This document shows positions 1 through 6,858 of a DNA stretch of 34,498 nucleotides, piece by piece. The notes beneath the pieces were generated by a model. It saw only the letters and a list, made by a program, of their open reading frames with translations, was not told the origin of the DNA and ran no database searches. Source of the DNA: Longimicrobiales bacterium (GTDB taxonomy: Bacteria; Gemmatimonadota; Gemmatimonadetes; Longimicrobiales; RSA9). Location: the NCBI GenBank assembly GCA_035764935.1, contig DASTYK010000050.1:1-34498 (forward strand), written 5' to 3'. The position numbers were made by a program, and so were the translations under genes. Numbering within the stretch: the stretch's first letter is position 1; each line of letters starts with the position of its first letter.

Positions 1-750
1 GGCCTTGGCACCCTCGACCGTGTACTTCTCCTCGTACAGCAGGTGCTTCACCAGCGAGATCAGCCGGATCTCCTTGCGCTGATAGACGCGGTTGCCCGAC
101 CGGTTCTTGGACGGGTTCAGCACCTGGAACTGCGTTTCCCAGTAGCGCAGCACGTGCGGCTTCAGACCGACCAGCTCACACACCTCGCTGATCGCGTAGT
201 ACTCCTTCTGAGCGACCGGCTTCTCGCGCAGCGCAGCACTTGCACGCTCCGCCGCCTGCCGCGCGTACTCCGTATCCAGCACCTCGAAGCGGGACTCGTC
301 GTCCGTCGTGTCGTCGGCGACCACGTCGTCGGCCAGGGTGTCAGCGGCCGCGGCATCGGCCGGCGCGTCAGCAGATGCGGTCGCGTTGCCAACGTCCGCA
401 GTGGCCTGCGCCGTATCCGCGTCTCCCGTGGCATCCACGGCATCGACCGCACCGGCATCGTCCACGTCATTCGAGGCGAGCGACGTCGCCGCGCCGGCAT
501 CGTTCCCTGGTTCGGCTTCATCGCGCCCGGCTGCCGCGGGCGTTGCCTCCGCATGCGGCGCAGCACTCGCCTCGGATGTCGCCGCACCCTGCCCTGCGTC
601 CTGGCCGGCCTCGTCCGATCCCGCGGCGTCCCTCCCGGACTCCACGCCAGCGTGCGCATGGCCCGCGTCACCCGCATCCGCGCGTTCTGCAGCGGCCTGC
701 GGATCGCCGCCTTCCTTTTCCCACGGAAACAGCACGTCCGGATCGTTCAT
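1..750 (-). CDS. MerR-family DNA-binding regulator with long acidic N-terminal tail (partial, 3' end beyond window)
   Basis: The ATG at 750-748 opens a frame of 250 codons that is still open at base 1, so the C-terminus is missing. Residues about 182-250 form a MerR-type winged helix: YYAISEVCELVGLKPHVLRY, then a WETQF segment, then a basic wing with NRSGNRVYQ. Such proteins bind operator DNA as dimers; the effector domain would lie outside the window. Residues about 10-165 are low complexity, rich in Ala, Asp, Glu and Gly, and probably disordered; MerR proteins normally start directly at the helix-turn-helix. The start overlaps the gpsA stop by 4 bases (ATGA), implying translational coupling. 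The regulated genes and ligand are unknown. The DNA-binding family is clear; the exact start is less so, because a start nearer the helix-turn-helix would remove most of the tail. Confidence 0.85.
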   Translation of the reverse strand, partial: MNDPDVLFPWEKEGGDPQAAAERADAGDAGHAHAGVESGRDAAGSDEAGQDAGQGAATSEASAAPHAEATPAAAGRDEAEPGNDAGAATSLASNDVDDAGAVDAVDATGDADTAQATADVGNATASADAPADAAAADTLADDVVADDTTDDESRFEVLDTEYARQAAERASAALREKPVAQKEYYAISEVCELVGLKPHVLRYWETQFQVLNPSKNRSGNRVYQRKEIRLISLVKHLLYEEKYTVEGAKA

Positions 751-1751
751 CGCCACAGCTCCGGCTTAGGGTCGCGCAGCATCAGGGATTCGACCGCTTC
801 GGCCGGCGGCCGGTTCTCGAACAGCACCTCGTGCACCGCGGAGGCGATCGGCATCTCGACGCGCGTGCGCTGCGCGAGGGCGTGTGTGGCCCGCGTCGTC
901 GCGACGCCCTCGGCCACCATGGTCATCTCGCCGAGCACCTCCTCCAGCGTACGGCCCTTGCCGATCTCCATGCCGACGTGGCGGTTCCGGCTGAGGCCAC
1001 CCGTGCACGTCAGGATCAGGTCGCCCATTCCGGCCAGCCCGCTGAGTGTGAGCGGGTTGGCGCCCAGCTCGACAGCGAGGCGGGTGATCTCTGCCAGGCC
1101 ACGCGTGATCAGTGCGGCCGTCGTGTTGTGACCGAAGCCGAGACCGGCGACCATGCCGGCCGCTACGGCAACCACGTTCTTGAGCGCACCGCCCAGCTCG
1201 ACGCCGACCACGTCCTGGCTCGTGTACGGCCGGAAATAGGGTGTCTGGAAGAGGTCCTGCGAGCGCAGCGCCACGTCCTCGTCATGACTCGCGATCGTGA
1301 CGGCGGTCGGCATCCGCTGCGCGACCTCGAGTGCGAAGCTCGGTCCCGACAGGTATGCGGTCGGCGTCCCTCTCGGCAGCACCTGGGCGAGCACCTGCGC
1401 CATCGTGTTCAGCCGCTCCTGCTCGATGCCCTTGGACGCGCTGATGATGATTGCGTCCTTGCGCATGTGCTCGGCGGCTTTCGCCATGATGCCCCGCACG
1501 TGCTGCGCAGGGCTGACGGACACGATCACGGACGCGTCGCGCACTGCGTCCGGGAGCGCCGCCGTCGCCTGCAATGAAGGTGCGAGCTGAACGCCCTGCA
1601 GGTACTTCGGGTTCTCGTGCCTCGCCTCGATCGCGTCCGCCACATCGGGCTCGAACGACCAGAGCACGACGTCGTGGTCCTTGCGTGCGAGCAGGTCCGC
1701 CAGGGCCGTGCCCCAGCTTCCTGCACCAACGACTGCAATCCGTTCAGGCAT
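747..1751 (-). CDS. gpsA: Glycerol-3-phosphate dehydrogenase [NAD(P)+]
   Basis: This 334-residue cytoplasmic enzyme reduces dihydroxyacetone phosphate to sn-glycerol 3-phosphate, the backbone for phospholipid synthesis. The N-terminal Rossmann fold shows GAGSWGTALA at residues 9-18. The C-terminal helical domain carries the conserved Lys191 in ELGGALKNVVAVAAG, the segment GFGHNTTAALITRGLAE at 205-221 and the GLAGMGDLILTCTGG block from 238. Length is normal for bacterial GpsA. It follows plsY with an 8-base overlap, so the enzyme making glycerol 3-phosphate is coupled to the acyltransferase that uses it. The order der-plsY-gpsA is common in many bacteria. No odd features seen. Confidence 0.97.
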   Translation of the reverse strand: MPERIAVVGAGSWGTALADLLARKDHDVVLWSFEPDVADAIEARHENPKYLQGVQLAPSLQATAALPDAVRDASVIVSVSPAQHVRGIMAKAAEHMRKDAIIISASKGIEQERLNTMAQVLAQVLPRGTPTAYLSGPSFALEVAQRMPTAVTIASHDEDVALRSQDLFQTPYFRPYTSQDVVGVELGGALKNVVAVAAGMVAGLGFGHNTTAALITRGLAEITRLAVELGANPLTLSGLAGMGDLILTCTGGLSRNRHVGMEIGKGRTLEEVLGEMTMVAEGVATTRATHALAQRTRVEMPIASAVHEVLFENRPPAEAVESLMLRDPKPELWR

Positions 1752-2352
1752 CGGCGCGCGCCTTTCTCCGGAACCGGTGCTCCTCGCCGCGCAGCAGGCG
1801 CCGCACGTTGGCGCGGTGGGCGTAGATCACGAACGCGGCGAGGGCGAGCGAGAGGTAGAAGACCGGGTTGGCGCCCTGCATGAGCAGCACGACCCCCGGC
1901 AGCACGATGGCAGCCGTGATCGACGCGAGTGACACGTACCCGGTCGCGAACACGAGCAGCAGCCAGACCACCAGTCCGGCGAGCACGGCGATCGGTGCGA
2001 GGGCGAGGAAGACGCCGGCGCCGGTGGCTACGCCCTTGCCGCCGCGGAACCCCACGTAGATCGAGAAGACGTGACCGACGATGGCGGCTGCGCCGTATGC
2101 CAGCGGCCAGCCCCAGCCCGTGGCGCCGTCCCAGAGCGGGAACAGTGCTGCCGGCAACCAGCCCTTGAAGATGTCGAAGATGAAGATCGGTGTCGCGGCC
2201 TTCCAGCCGAGCACGCGGAACGCGTTGGTCGCGCCCAGATTGCCGCTGCCGTGCTCACGCAGGTCGATGCCGCGGACCCGCCGCGCGACCAGGTAGCTGG
2301 TCGGCGTTGCACCGAGCAGGTAGCTGATCACCAGCAGCAGCCACGGCATCAT
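1744..2352 (-). CDS. plsY: Acyl-phosphate:glycerol-3-phosphate acyltransferase
   Basis: PlsY is an integral inner-membrane enzyme that transfers an acyl group from acyl-phosphate to the 1-position of glycerol 3-phosphate, the first step of phosphatidic acid synthesis. The 202-residue product has the family's conserved loops: an N-terminal SYLLGATPTSYLVAR, GSGNLGATN at 35-43, GHVFSIYVGFRGGKGVAT at 93-110, and a C-terminal HRANVRRLLRGEEHRF. About five hydrophobic segments alternate with these loops. I chose the ATG at 2352 because it overlaps the der stop as ATGA and gives normal family length; the second ATG at 2349 is equally possible. A longer upstream reading (to 2448) would add about 32 unrelated residues inside der. 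Confidence 0.95.
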   Translation of the reverse strand: MMPWLLLVISYLLGATPTSYLVARRVRGIDLREHGSGNLGATNAFRVLGWKAATPIFIFDIFKGWLPAALFPLWDGATGWGWPLAYGAAAIVGHVFSIYVGFRGGKGVATGAGVFLALAPIAVLAGLVVWLLLVFATGYVSLASITAAIVLPGVVLLMQGANPVFYLSLALAAFVIYAHRANVRRLLRGEEHRFRRKARADA

Positions 2353-3680
2353 TCGCGCTTCTCCCGCCGGCCGCGTACGCGCAGTCGCACCGGCGAGCCG
2401 ATGAAGCCCCAGGCCTCGCGGATCCCGCGCATGACGAACCGCAGCCATGCGGGCGTCAGTGCCTTCGGGTGGTTCACGAACAGCACGAAGGTGGGCGGCT
2501 TCACGGATACCTGCGTGGCGAACAGCACCTTGACCGGCATGCCCCGATAATGCGGGGGCGGCTGGCGCTGCGCCAGCTGGCGAACCAGCTCCACGACGTC
2601 ATGCGTCGCGATGCGCCGGTTGCGCTCTGCTGCGACCTGGAGGACCAGGTCCAGCACCTTCTGCACGCGCTGACCCGTGAGCGCCGATGTGAAGATGATC
2701 GGAACGTTCGCGAGCTGCGGCGCACGCTTGCGCATGGCGCGCGCCCACTCGACCGACGTCATCGTGTCCTTGGAGACCAGGTCCCACTTGTTGGCGACGA
2801 TGATCAGCGCGCAGCCCGCCCGCCACGCCTTCTCCGCGACCTTCAGGTCCTGCACGTGCGCGGGCTCGGTCGCGTCCATCAGCAGCAGGCAGACGTCCGA
2901 GCGCTCCACCGCCCGCTCCGTCCGCAGCGCACTGAAGTACTCGATGCCGCGCTCGATGCGGGCCTGCCGCCGCAGTCCGGCCGTGTCCACGAAGACGATG
3001 TCGCGGCCGTGGTAGCGCATCGGCGTGTCGATGCTGTCGCGCGTGGTGCCCGCGACCTCGCTCACGACCATGCGCTCCTCGCCCAGCAGCCGGTTCACGA
3101 AGCTGGACTTGCCCACGTTCGGCTTGCCGATCACGGCGACGTACAGCGTCTCGTCGTTCTCGGCCCCCTCTTCGGTCGGCGGCAGCATCTCGACCACGCG
3201 GTCCAGCAGATCGCCTGAGCCCTTGCCGACGAGCGAGCTGACCGGCAGCGGCTCACCGAGCCCCAGCTCCCAGAACTCGTGGTGGCCCAGGTCCTCCGGC
3301 AGCCGGTCGAGCTTGTTCACGACGAGCAGCACCGGAAGGTCCACCTTGCGCAGCATCTCGGCGATCTGGTGGTCGACCGGGTGGGGGCCCGCCTGCCCAT
3401 CGGTCAGGAACACGATCACGTCCGCCTCGCCGATCGCGGCGTCCACCTGCCGGCGGATCGCCGCCTGCATCGGCTCGTCGTTCTCCGGCTCGAGACCGCC
3501 CGTATCGATCAGGAAGAAGCGGCGGCCGGCCCACTGCGCGCGACCGAAATTCCGGTCACGCGTAACGCCCGGCTCATCCTCGACAATGGCGCGACGTTCA
3601 CCGAGCACGCGGTTGAAGAACGTCGATTTGCCGACATTGGGGCGGCCGACGACCGCGACCGCGGGAAGTCCCTGCCTCAC
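2349..3680 (-). CDS. der: Ribosome-associated GTPase Der (EngA)
   Basis: Der is an essential double GTPase that acts late in 50S ribosomal subunit assembly. The 443-residue protein has two G domains and a KH-like C-terminal domain (about 355-443). G domain 1 has GRPNVGKS at 12-19, DTGG at 59-62 and NKLD at 122-125. G domain 2 has GKPNVGKS at 185-192, DTAG at 232-235 and NKWD at 297-300. The linker is acidic (about 168-178), as usual. Its start overlaps the end of the DUF512 radical-SAM gene by 4 bases and its stop overlaps plsY. All GTPase motifs are intact. Confidence 0.97.
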   Translation of the reverse strand: MRQGLPAVAVVGRPNVGKSTFFNRVLGERRAIVEDEPGVTRDRNFGRAQWAGRRFFLIDTGGLEPENDEPMQAAIRRQVDAAIGEADVIVFLTDGQAGPHPVDHQIAEMLRKVDLPVLLVVNKLDRLPEDLGHHEFWELGLGEPLPVSSLVGKGSGDLLDRVVEMLPPTEEGAENDETLYVAVIGKPNVGKSSFVNRLLGEERMVVSEVAGTTRDSIDTPMRYHGRDIVFVDTAGLRRQARIERGIEYFSALRTERAVERSDVCLLLMDATEPAHVQDLKVAEKAWRAGCALIIVANKWDLVSKDTMTSVEWARAMRKRAPQLANVPIIFTSALTGQRVQKVLDLVLQVAAERNRRIATHDVVELVRQLAQRQPPPHYRGMPVKVLFATQVSVKPPTFVLFVNHPKALTPAWLRFVMRGIREAWGFIGSPVRLRVRGRREKRE

Positions 3681-4948
3681 AGGCGTGACAGGGTCTCGGT
3701 CAGCTCGTGGCCCGCAACGACGCGGGCCGGGGACAGCGCGCTGACCACGTCATCCAGCGCAACGTCGTCGACGAATACGAGATCGTCGTTCAACGCCTCC
3801 GCAGGGAGCAGCACGCCGTCGAATGCGCCCGCGGCCAGCACGGCGTCGCGGATGTCCGCACCGGGCAGCAGCCCGGCCGTCGTGGTCGTCGGTCCGAACA
3901 TGCGGTTCTCCACGCCGATCACCTCGATACGCGCGCCGGTGTGTCGTGCAACAGGTGCAATGATGGTTTCGATCACCGGCGCCATGCGGCTCCCTGTGAC
4001 GATCGCAATGCGACGCCCCGTCATCGGCTCCAGCGCGCTCGTGCCCGCAGCGACAGCATCGATGAGGCTGCGCACCGCACCGACACCGTTCTCCGTGAGC
4101 GGCCAGTCGTCGTAGTACGAGGCCGGAGGAACGTCGCGACCGGCGATGAAGAACATCTCGTCGCCGACGTAGCCCCAGCCGGTCCCGCGCTCCGTCATCG
4201 AGCGGGCACGCGCAGCATCGACCTGGTCGATGGAGCGGGCGGCCTCTTCTGCCGTGAGCAGTCGCACGGGCCGGTTCAGGTTGTACTTCGTCAGGCCGAC
4301 CGGCACCACCGAAAGCGAGAGCACACGCTCGCCGAGACCGTAGAGGTCGTCGATCGTGCGCTGCAGGTGCTCGCCGTCGTTCCAGCCGGGACAGAGCACG
4401 ATCTGCGTGTGCACCTCGATGCCGGCCTGCGTGAGCTGCGCGAGCTGCTCGACGATCTCGCCGCCACGCGGGACGCCCAGCAGGCGCTCGCGCACGTCCG
4501 GCTCCGTGGCGTGCACGCTGACGTACAGCGGCGAGAGACGCTGCTCGATCAGACGCTCGAACCCCTTCGGGCCGAGGTTCGTCAGCGTGACGTAGCTGCC
4601 GTACGTGAACGAGAGACGGAAGTCGTCGTCCTTCAGGTGCAGCGACTGGCGGGCGCCGTCGGGATTGCCGTCGACGAAGCAGAACACGCACTTGTTCGCG
4701 CACTGCCGAACGGAATCGGCTGCGGGGATGATGCCGAGCGGCTCGGCCTCGTCCTTCTCGATCTCGTACAGGACCCGCTCGCCGCATGGAGTCGCGACCT
4801 CCAGCTCGAGAAAGCCCTCCGCCTCCAGGAAGCGGTAGTCGATCGTATCGCGCACCGCCGTGCCGTTGATGCGCACGACACGACTGCCGATCTCGAGCGC
4901 GAGCTCGTCGGCGATCGTGCCTGCTGCGATTTCGGCGATGCGGACCAT
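3677..4948 (-). CDS. DUF512-family radical-SAM-like Fe-S oxidoreductase with N-terminal PDZ-like domain
   Basis: This 423-residue protein belongs to the DUF512 family of NifB/MoaA-related Fe-S proteins; the reaction is not known. The N-terminus (about 1-65) looks like a PDZ fold (IADELALEIGSRVVRINGTA). C83, C87 and C90 form a CxxxCxxC cluster motif in CANKCVFC, the spacing expected for a radical-SAM 4Fe-4S cluster. The middle contains SVHATEPDVRERLLG and a CPGWNDG segment typical of the family. The rest, about 240-423, matches the DUF512 region in style. The ATG at 4948 is firmly set by an AGGAGGG ribosome site 3 bases upstream. The gene leads a DUF512-der-plsY-gpsA block, an order also known from Clostridia, which hints at a link with ribosome assembly or membrane lipid supply (inference). 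Confidence 0.88.
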   Translation of the reverse strand: MVRIAEIAAGTIADELALEIGSRVVRINGTAVRDTIDYRFLEAEGFLELEVATPCGERVLYEIEKDEAEPLGIIPAADSVRQCANKCVFCFVDGNPDGARQSLHLKDDDFRLSFTYGSYVTLTNLGPKGFERLIEQRLSPLYVSVHATEPDVRERLLGVPRGGEIVEQLAQLTQAGIEVHTQIVLCPGWNDGEHLQRTIDDLYGLGERVLSLSVVPVGLTKYNLNRPVRLLTAEEAARSIDQVDAARARSMTERGTGWGYVGDEMFFIAGRDVPPASYYDDWPLTENGVGAVRSLIDAVAAGTSALEPMTGRRIAIVTGSRMAPVIETIIAPVARHTGARIEVIGVENRMFGPTTTTAGLLPGADIRDAVLAAGAFDGVLLPAEALNDDLVFVDDVALDDVVSALSPARVVAGHELTETLSRL

Positions 4949-4950
4949 GG

Positions 4951-4957
4951 ACCCTCC
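4951..4957 (-). promoter_or_regulatory. Strong Shine-Dalgarno site of the DUF512 gene
   Basis: Reading on the minus strand, AGGAGGG lies 2-3 bases before the ATG at 4948. It is one of the best ribosome sites in the window and fixes this start. It also suggests independent initiation here rather than coupling, since the preceding gene ends 90 bases upstream. Confidence 0.75.
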
Positions 4958-4963
4958 TGCGAC

Positions 4964-4991
4964 TCGGGGCAGCCCGCCTGGACTGCCCCGA
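4964..4991 (-). other. GC-rich inverted repeat upstream of the DUF512-der-plsY-gpsA block
   Basis: A perfect 9-base stem (TCGGGGCAG with CTGCCCCGA) encloses a 10-base loop. It lies in the largest intergenic gap of the window, 4949-5038, just before the DUF512 ribosome site. On the transcribed strand it is not followed by a T-run, so it is not a classical intrinsic terminator. It may be a Rho-type or L-shaped terminator for the upstream gene, an RNA-stability element or an attenuator. An unusually AT-rich patch, TTAAATAGC on the minus strand around 5006-5014, could hold a -10 element, but I cannot pair it with a convincing -35. Confidence 0.45.
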
Positions 4992-5038
4992 TCCGTCGCA
5001 ACGACAGCTATTTAAGGTACTGCAACGGAGACGCCGCC

Positions 5039-5596
5039 TCAAGCCATGGCGCGCGGCAATTCTGCTCCGCAGGAGCGGCAGGTCACCTCGCCGGCCTCGT
5101 AGGCCGAGCCGCACGACGGGCACGCGAACGCCACCTCGCCCCGATTGTCCATGTGCGCCTGCAGCGTCTTGCGGGCATCCAGCCAGGCAAATGCGGGAAC
5201 GAGCACCCGGATGTGGGCGAAGTCGCCCAGGTCGAACGTCAGCGTCCGGTCCTTCTGCGAGAGAATTTCCGCATCGATGCCGTCCGCCTGCAGGTTGTCC
5301 CGGATCAGCTGCGCCTCCAGCTCCTCCGGCGTCGTGTAGAGCTGCGCCCAGCCCTCGAAGACCGGGATGTCCGCGTGGTCGGAGCAGACGCAGTAGCCGC
5401 GCTCCGCGCTGCCGCAGTCGTCGCAGACCCGGCGGCCGCAGATGATGCATGCGCCGACCGCCTTGCGCTCAGGGTGTTCATCGCAGAACGCCTCGATGAA
5501 CAGGGTACCGCACGCGGGGCAGGACTCGCTCTCCGCGTCGATCTGCTGGTCACAGTTCGGACAGCGCCGCGTCGCGGTGTTCTCGCTCGTAGCCAT
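5039..5596 (-). CDS. Zinc-ribbon / B-box / DUF2007 / zinc-ribbon protein
   Basis: This 185-residue cytoplasmic protein has four visible modules. Residues 12-29 form a zinc ribbon (C12, C15, C26, C29). Residues 38-74 resemble a bacterial B-box finger (C38, H41, C50, C53, C58, C61, C69 or C71, H74). Residues about 83-150 (LYTTPEELEAQLIRDNL onward) look like the small alpha/beta DUF2007 'signal transducing' domain. Residues 159-176 form a second zinc ribbon (C159, C162, C173, C176). No enzyme motif is seen; a protein- or nucleic-acid-binding adaptor is plausible but unproven. The ATG at 5596 has GGAGA at 5601-5605; a TTG at 5635 would add 13 residues without such support. It lies 49 bases after larC and 90 bases before the DUF512 gene. 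Confidence 0.8.
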   Translation of the reverse strand: MATSENTATRRCPNCDQQIDAESESCPACGTLFIEAFCDEHPERKAVGACIICGRRVCDDCGSAERGYCVCSDHADIPVFEGWAQLYTTPEELEAQLIRDNLQADGIDAEILSQKDRTLTFDLGDFAHIRVLVPAFAWLDARKTLQAHMDNRGEVAFACPSCGSAYEAGEVTCRSCGAELPRAMA

Positions 5597-5600
5597 CTTG

Positions 5601-5605
5601 TCTCC
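5601..5605 (-). promoter_or_regulatory. Ribosome-binding site choosing the ATG of the zinc-ribbon protein
   Basis: GGAGA on the minus strand lies 5 bases before the ATG at 5596. This favours that start over the TTG at 5635. Confidence 0.6.
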
Positions 5606-5645
5606 GTGGCAAGTGTGCCAGTGGAGGAAGTGCAAGAAGGGTTCC

Positions 5646-6848
5646 CTATTCGCCCGCCACAGCTTCCACTTCGAGACGCACCTGCCACGCCGGCATCTTC
5701 TCCGCCGCAGCCGCTTTCACGACGTCGTCGTACTCGGGCTTGGCGCGGCGGCTGCCGTCGGGCAGCACGACCCGCTTGCAGCGGATGGAGTGGCCGCGCC
5801 ACGTGACGCGAACGGTCTCGCGCTCGAGCGACGGTCGCTCCACCGTCCAGTGGCGCACACCGATGGTGGGTGTCGCACGGAAGACGGCAGCGATCACCGC
5901 GTCCAGGGTAGCCTCATCCGTGAGTGCCTCGAGCCGCAGCCCCGGCCGCCCCTTCTTCATGGCGAGCGGGAGGAAGACGACGTCGCGCGCACCTGCGGCA
6001 AGGATCTCGTCCTGCGCGGGCGCTGCGTACTCCGGCGCGAGGTCGTCGACGTCGGCCTGGAGCAGGATGAGGCGATCGCTCGGCGTTGTTGCGGGCGAGC
6101 AGGCGATCAGCCGGACGCAGTTGGGGTGCGTCTGCGGGTCACGCGTGCCGGCGCCGAAGCCGGTGCGGCGCGGTGTCAGCTCTGCTGGCGGCTGTCGTCC
6201 CTCGGTCAGCGTCGCGACGATCGCCGCGCCCGTGGGCGTGGTGCACTCACCCTCCAGCTGCAGCCCGCCTACCGGCACGCCCTCCAGGATCTTCAGCGTG
6301 GCCGGTGCGGGGACCGGGAAACGGCCGTGGGCGATGTCGACCCAGCCCGAGCCGAGCGCGACGGGGCGCGTGTAGAACGTGTCGAAGCCGAGCGCCTCGA
6401 ACCCCGCCATGCTGCACACGATGTCGAGGATCGCGTCCAGAGCGCCCACCTCGTGGAAGTGCACCTTCTCGACGGTCGTGCCGTGCACTTCCGCCTCGGC
6501 CACGGCAATGCGGCGGAACGCCTCGCGTGCGCGCTGCTTCGCGCGGTCCGGCGCGTTGCAGCGATCGATGATCTCCTCGACGTGGCGCAGGTGGCGGTGC
6601 GCGTGCTCGTGCGGCAGGTCGAAGCGCACGCGGCCGCAGTCGATGCCGCGGCGGTTGGCGCGCTCGGTGTGCACGGTGATGTCGCCGAGGCCGAGCCCTG
6701 CAACGAAATCGCGCAGCCACTCGCCGGACAGACCCAGATCGAGCAGCGCGCCAAGCGTCATGTCGCCGCTGATGCCGGCGAACGGATCGAACAGCAGCGC
6801 GCGTGCGCCGCCCTGGTGAGTCATCTGTCTACCGGTTGAATGCGTCAT
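5646..6848 (-). CDS. larC: Nickel-pincer cofactor biosynthesis protein LarC
   Basis: LarC inserts nickel into the pyridinium bis-thiocarboxylate mononucleotide that becomes the cofactor of LarA-type racemases and epimerases, using CTP. The 400-residue protein opens with LLFDPFAGISGDMTLGALLD (residues 18-37), the family signature. It has a His-rich stretch HEHAHRHLRH at 80-89 and VHFHEVGALDAILDIV at 129-144. In Lactobacillus the two halves are joined by a programmed frameshift; here they are one continuous frame. The N-terminus is uncertain: the ATG at 6848 lies 10 bases after gltX, another ATG at 6824 lies 34 bases after it, and neither has a good ribosome site. larA, larB and larE are not in the window, so the client enzyme is unknown. 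Confidence 0.93.
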   Translation of the reverse strand: MTHSTGRQMTHQGGARALLFDPFAGISGDMTLGALLDLGLSGEWLRDFVAGLGLGDITVHTERANRRGIDCGRVRFDLPHEHAHRHLRHVEEIIDRCNAPDRAKQRAREAFRRIAVAEAEVHGTTVEKVHFHEVGALDAILDIVCSMAGFEALGFDTFYTRPVALGSGWVDIAHGRFPVPAPATLKILEGVPVGGLQLEGECTTPTGAAIVATLTEGRQPPAELTPRRTGFGAGTRDPQTHPNCVRLIACSPATTPSDRLILLQADVDDLAPEYAAPAQDEILAAGARDVVFLPLAMKKGRPGLRLEALTDEATLDAVIAAVFRATPTIGVRHWTVERPSLERETVRVTWRGHSIRCKRVVLPDGSRRAKPEYDDVVKAAAAEKMPAWQVRLEVEAVAGE

Positions 6849-6858
6849 TCCAGACTGA

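Noticed and set aside
4964-4991. Intrinsic terminator call for the hairpin
   Set aside because: The stem is strong, but no U-run follows on the transcribed strand, so I list it only as an inverted repeat.
3707-5806. 699-codon plus-strand frame opposite the DUF512 and zinc-ribbon genes
   Set aside because: It runs across two minus-strand genes and an intergenic hairpin. The composition is Arg/His/Leu-rich shadow and no motif is seen.
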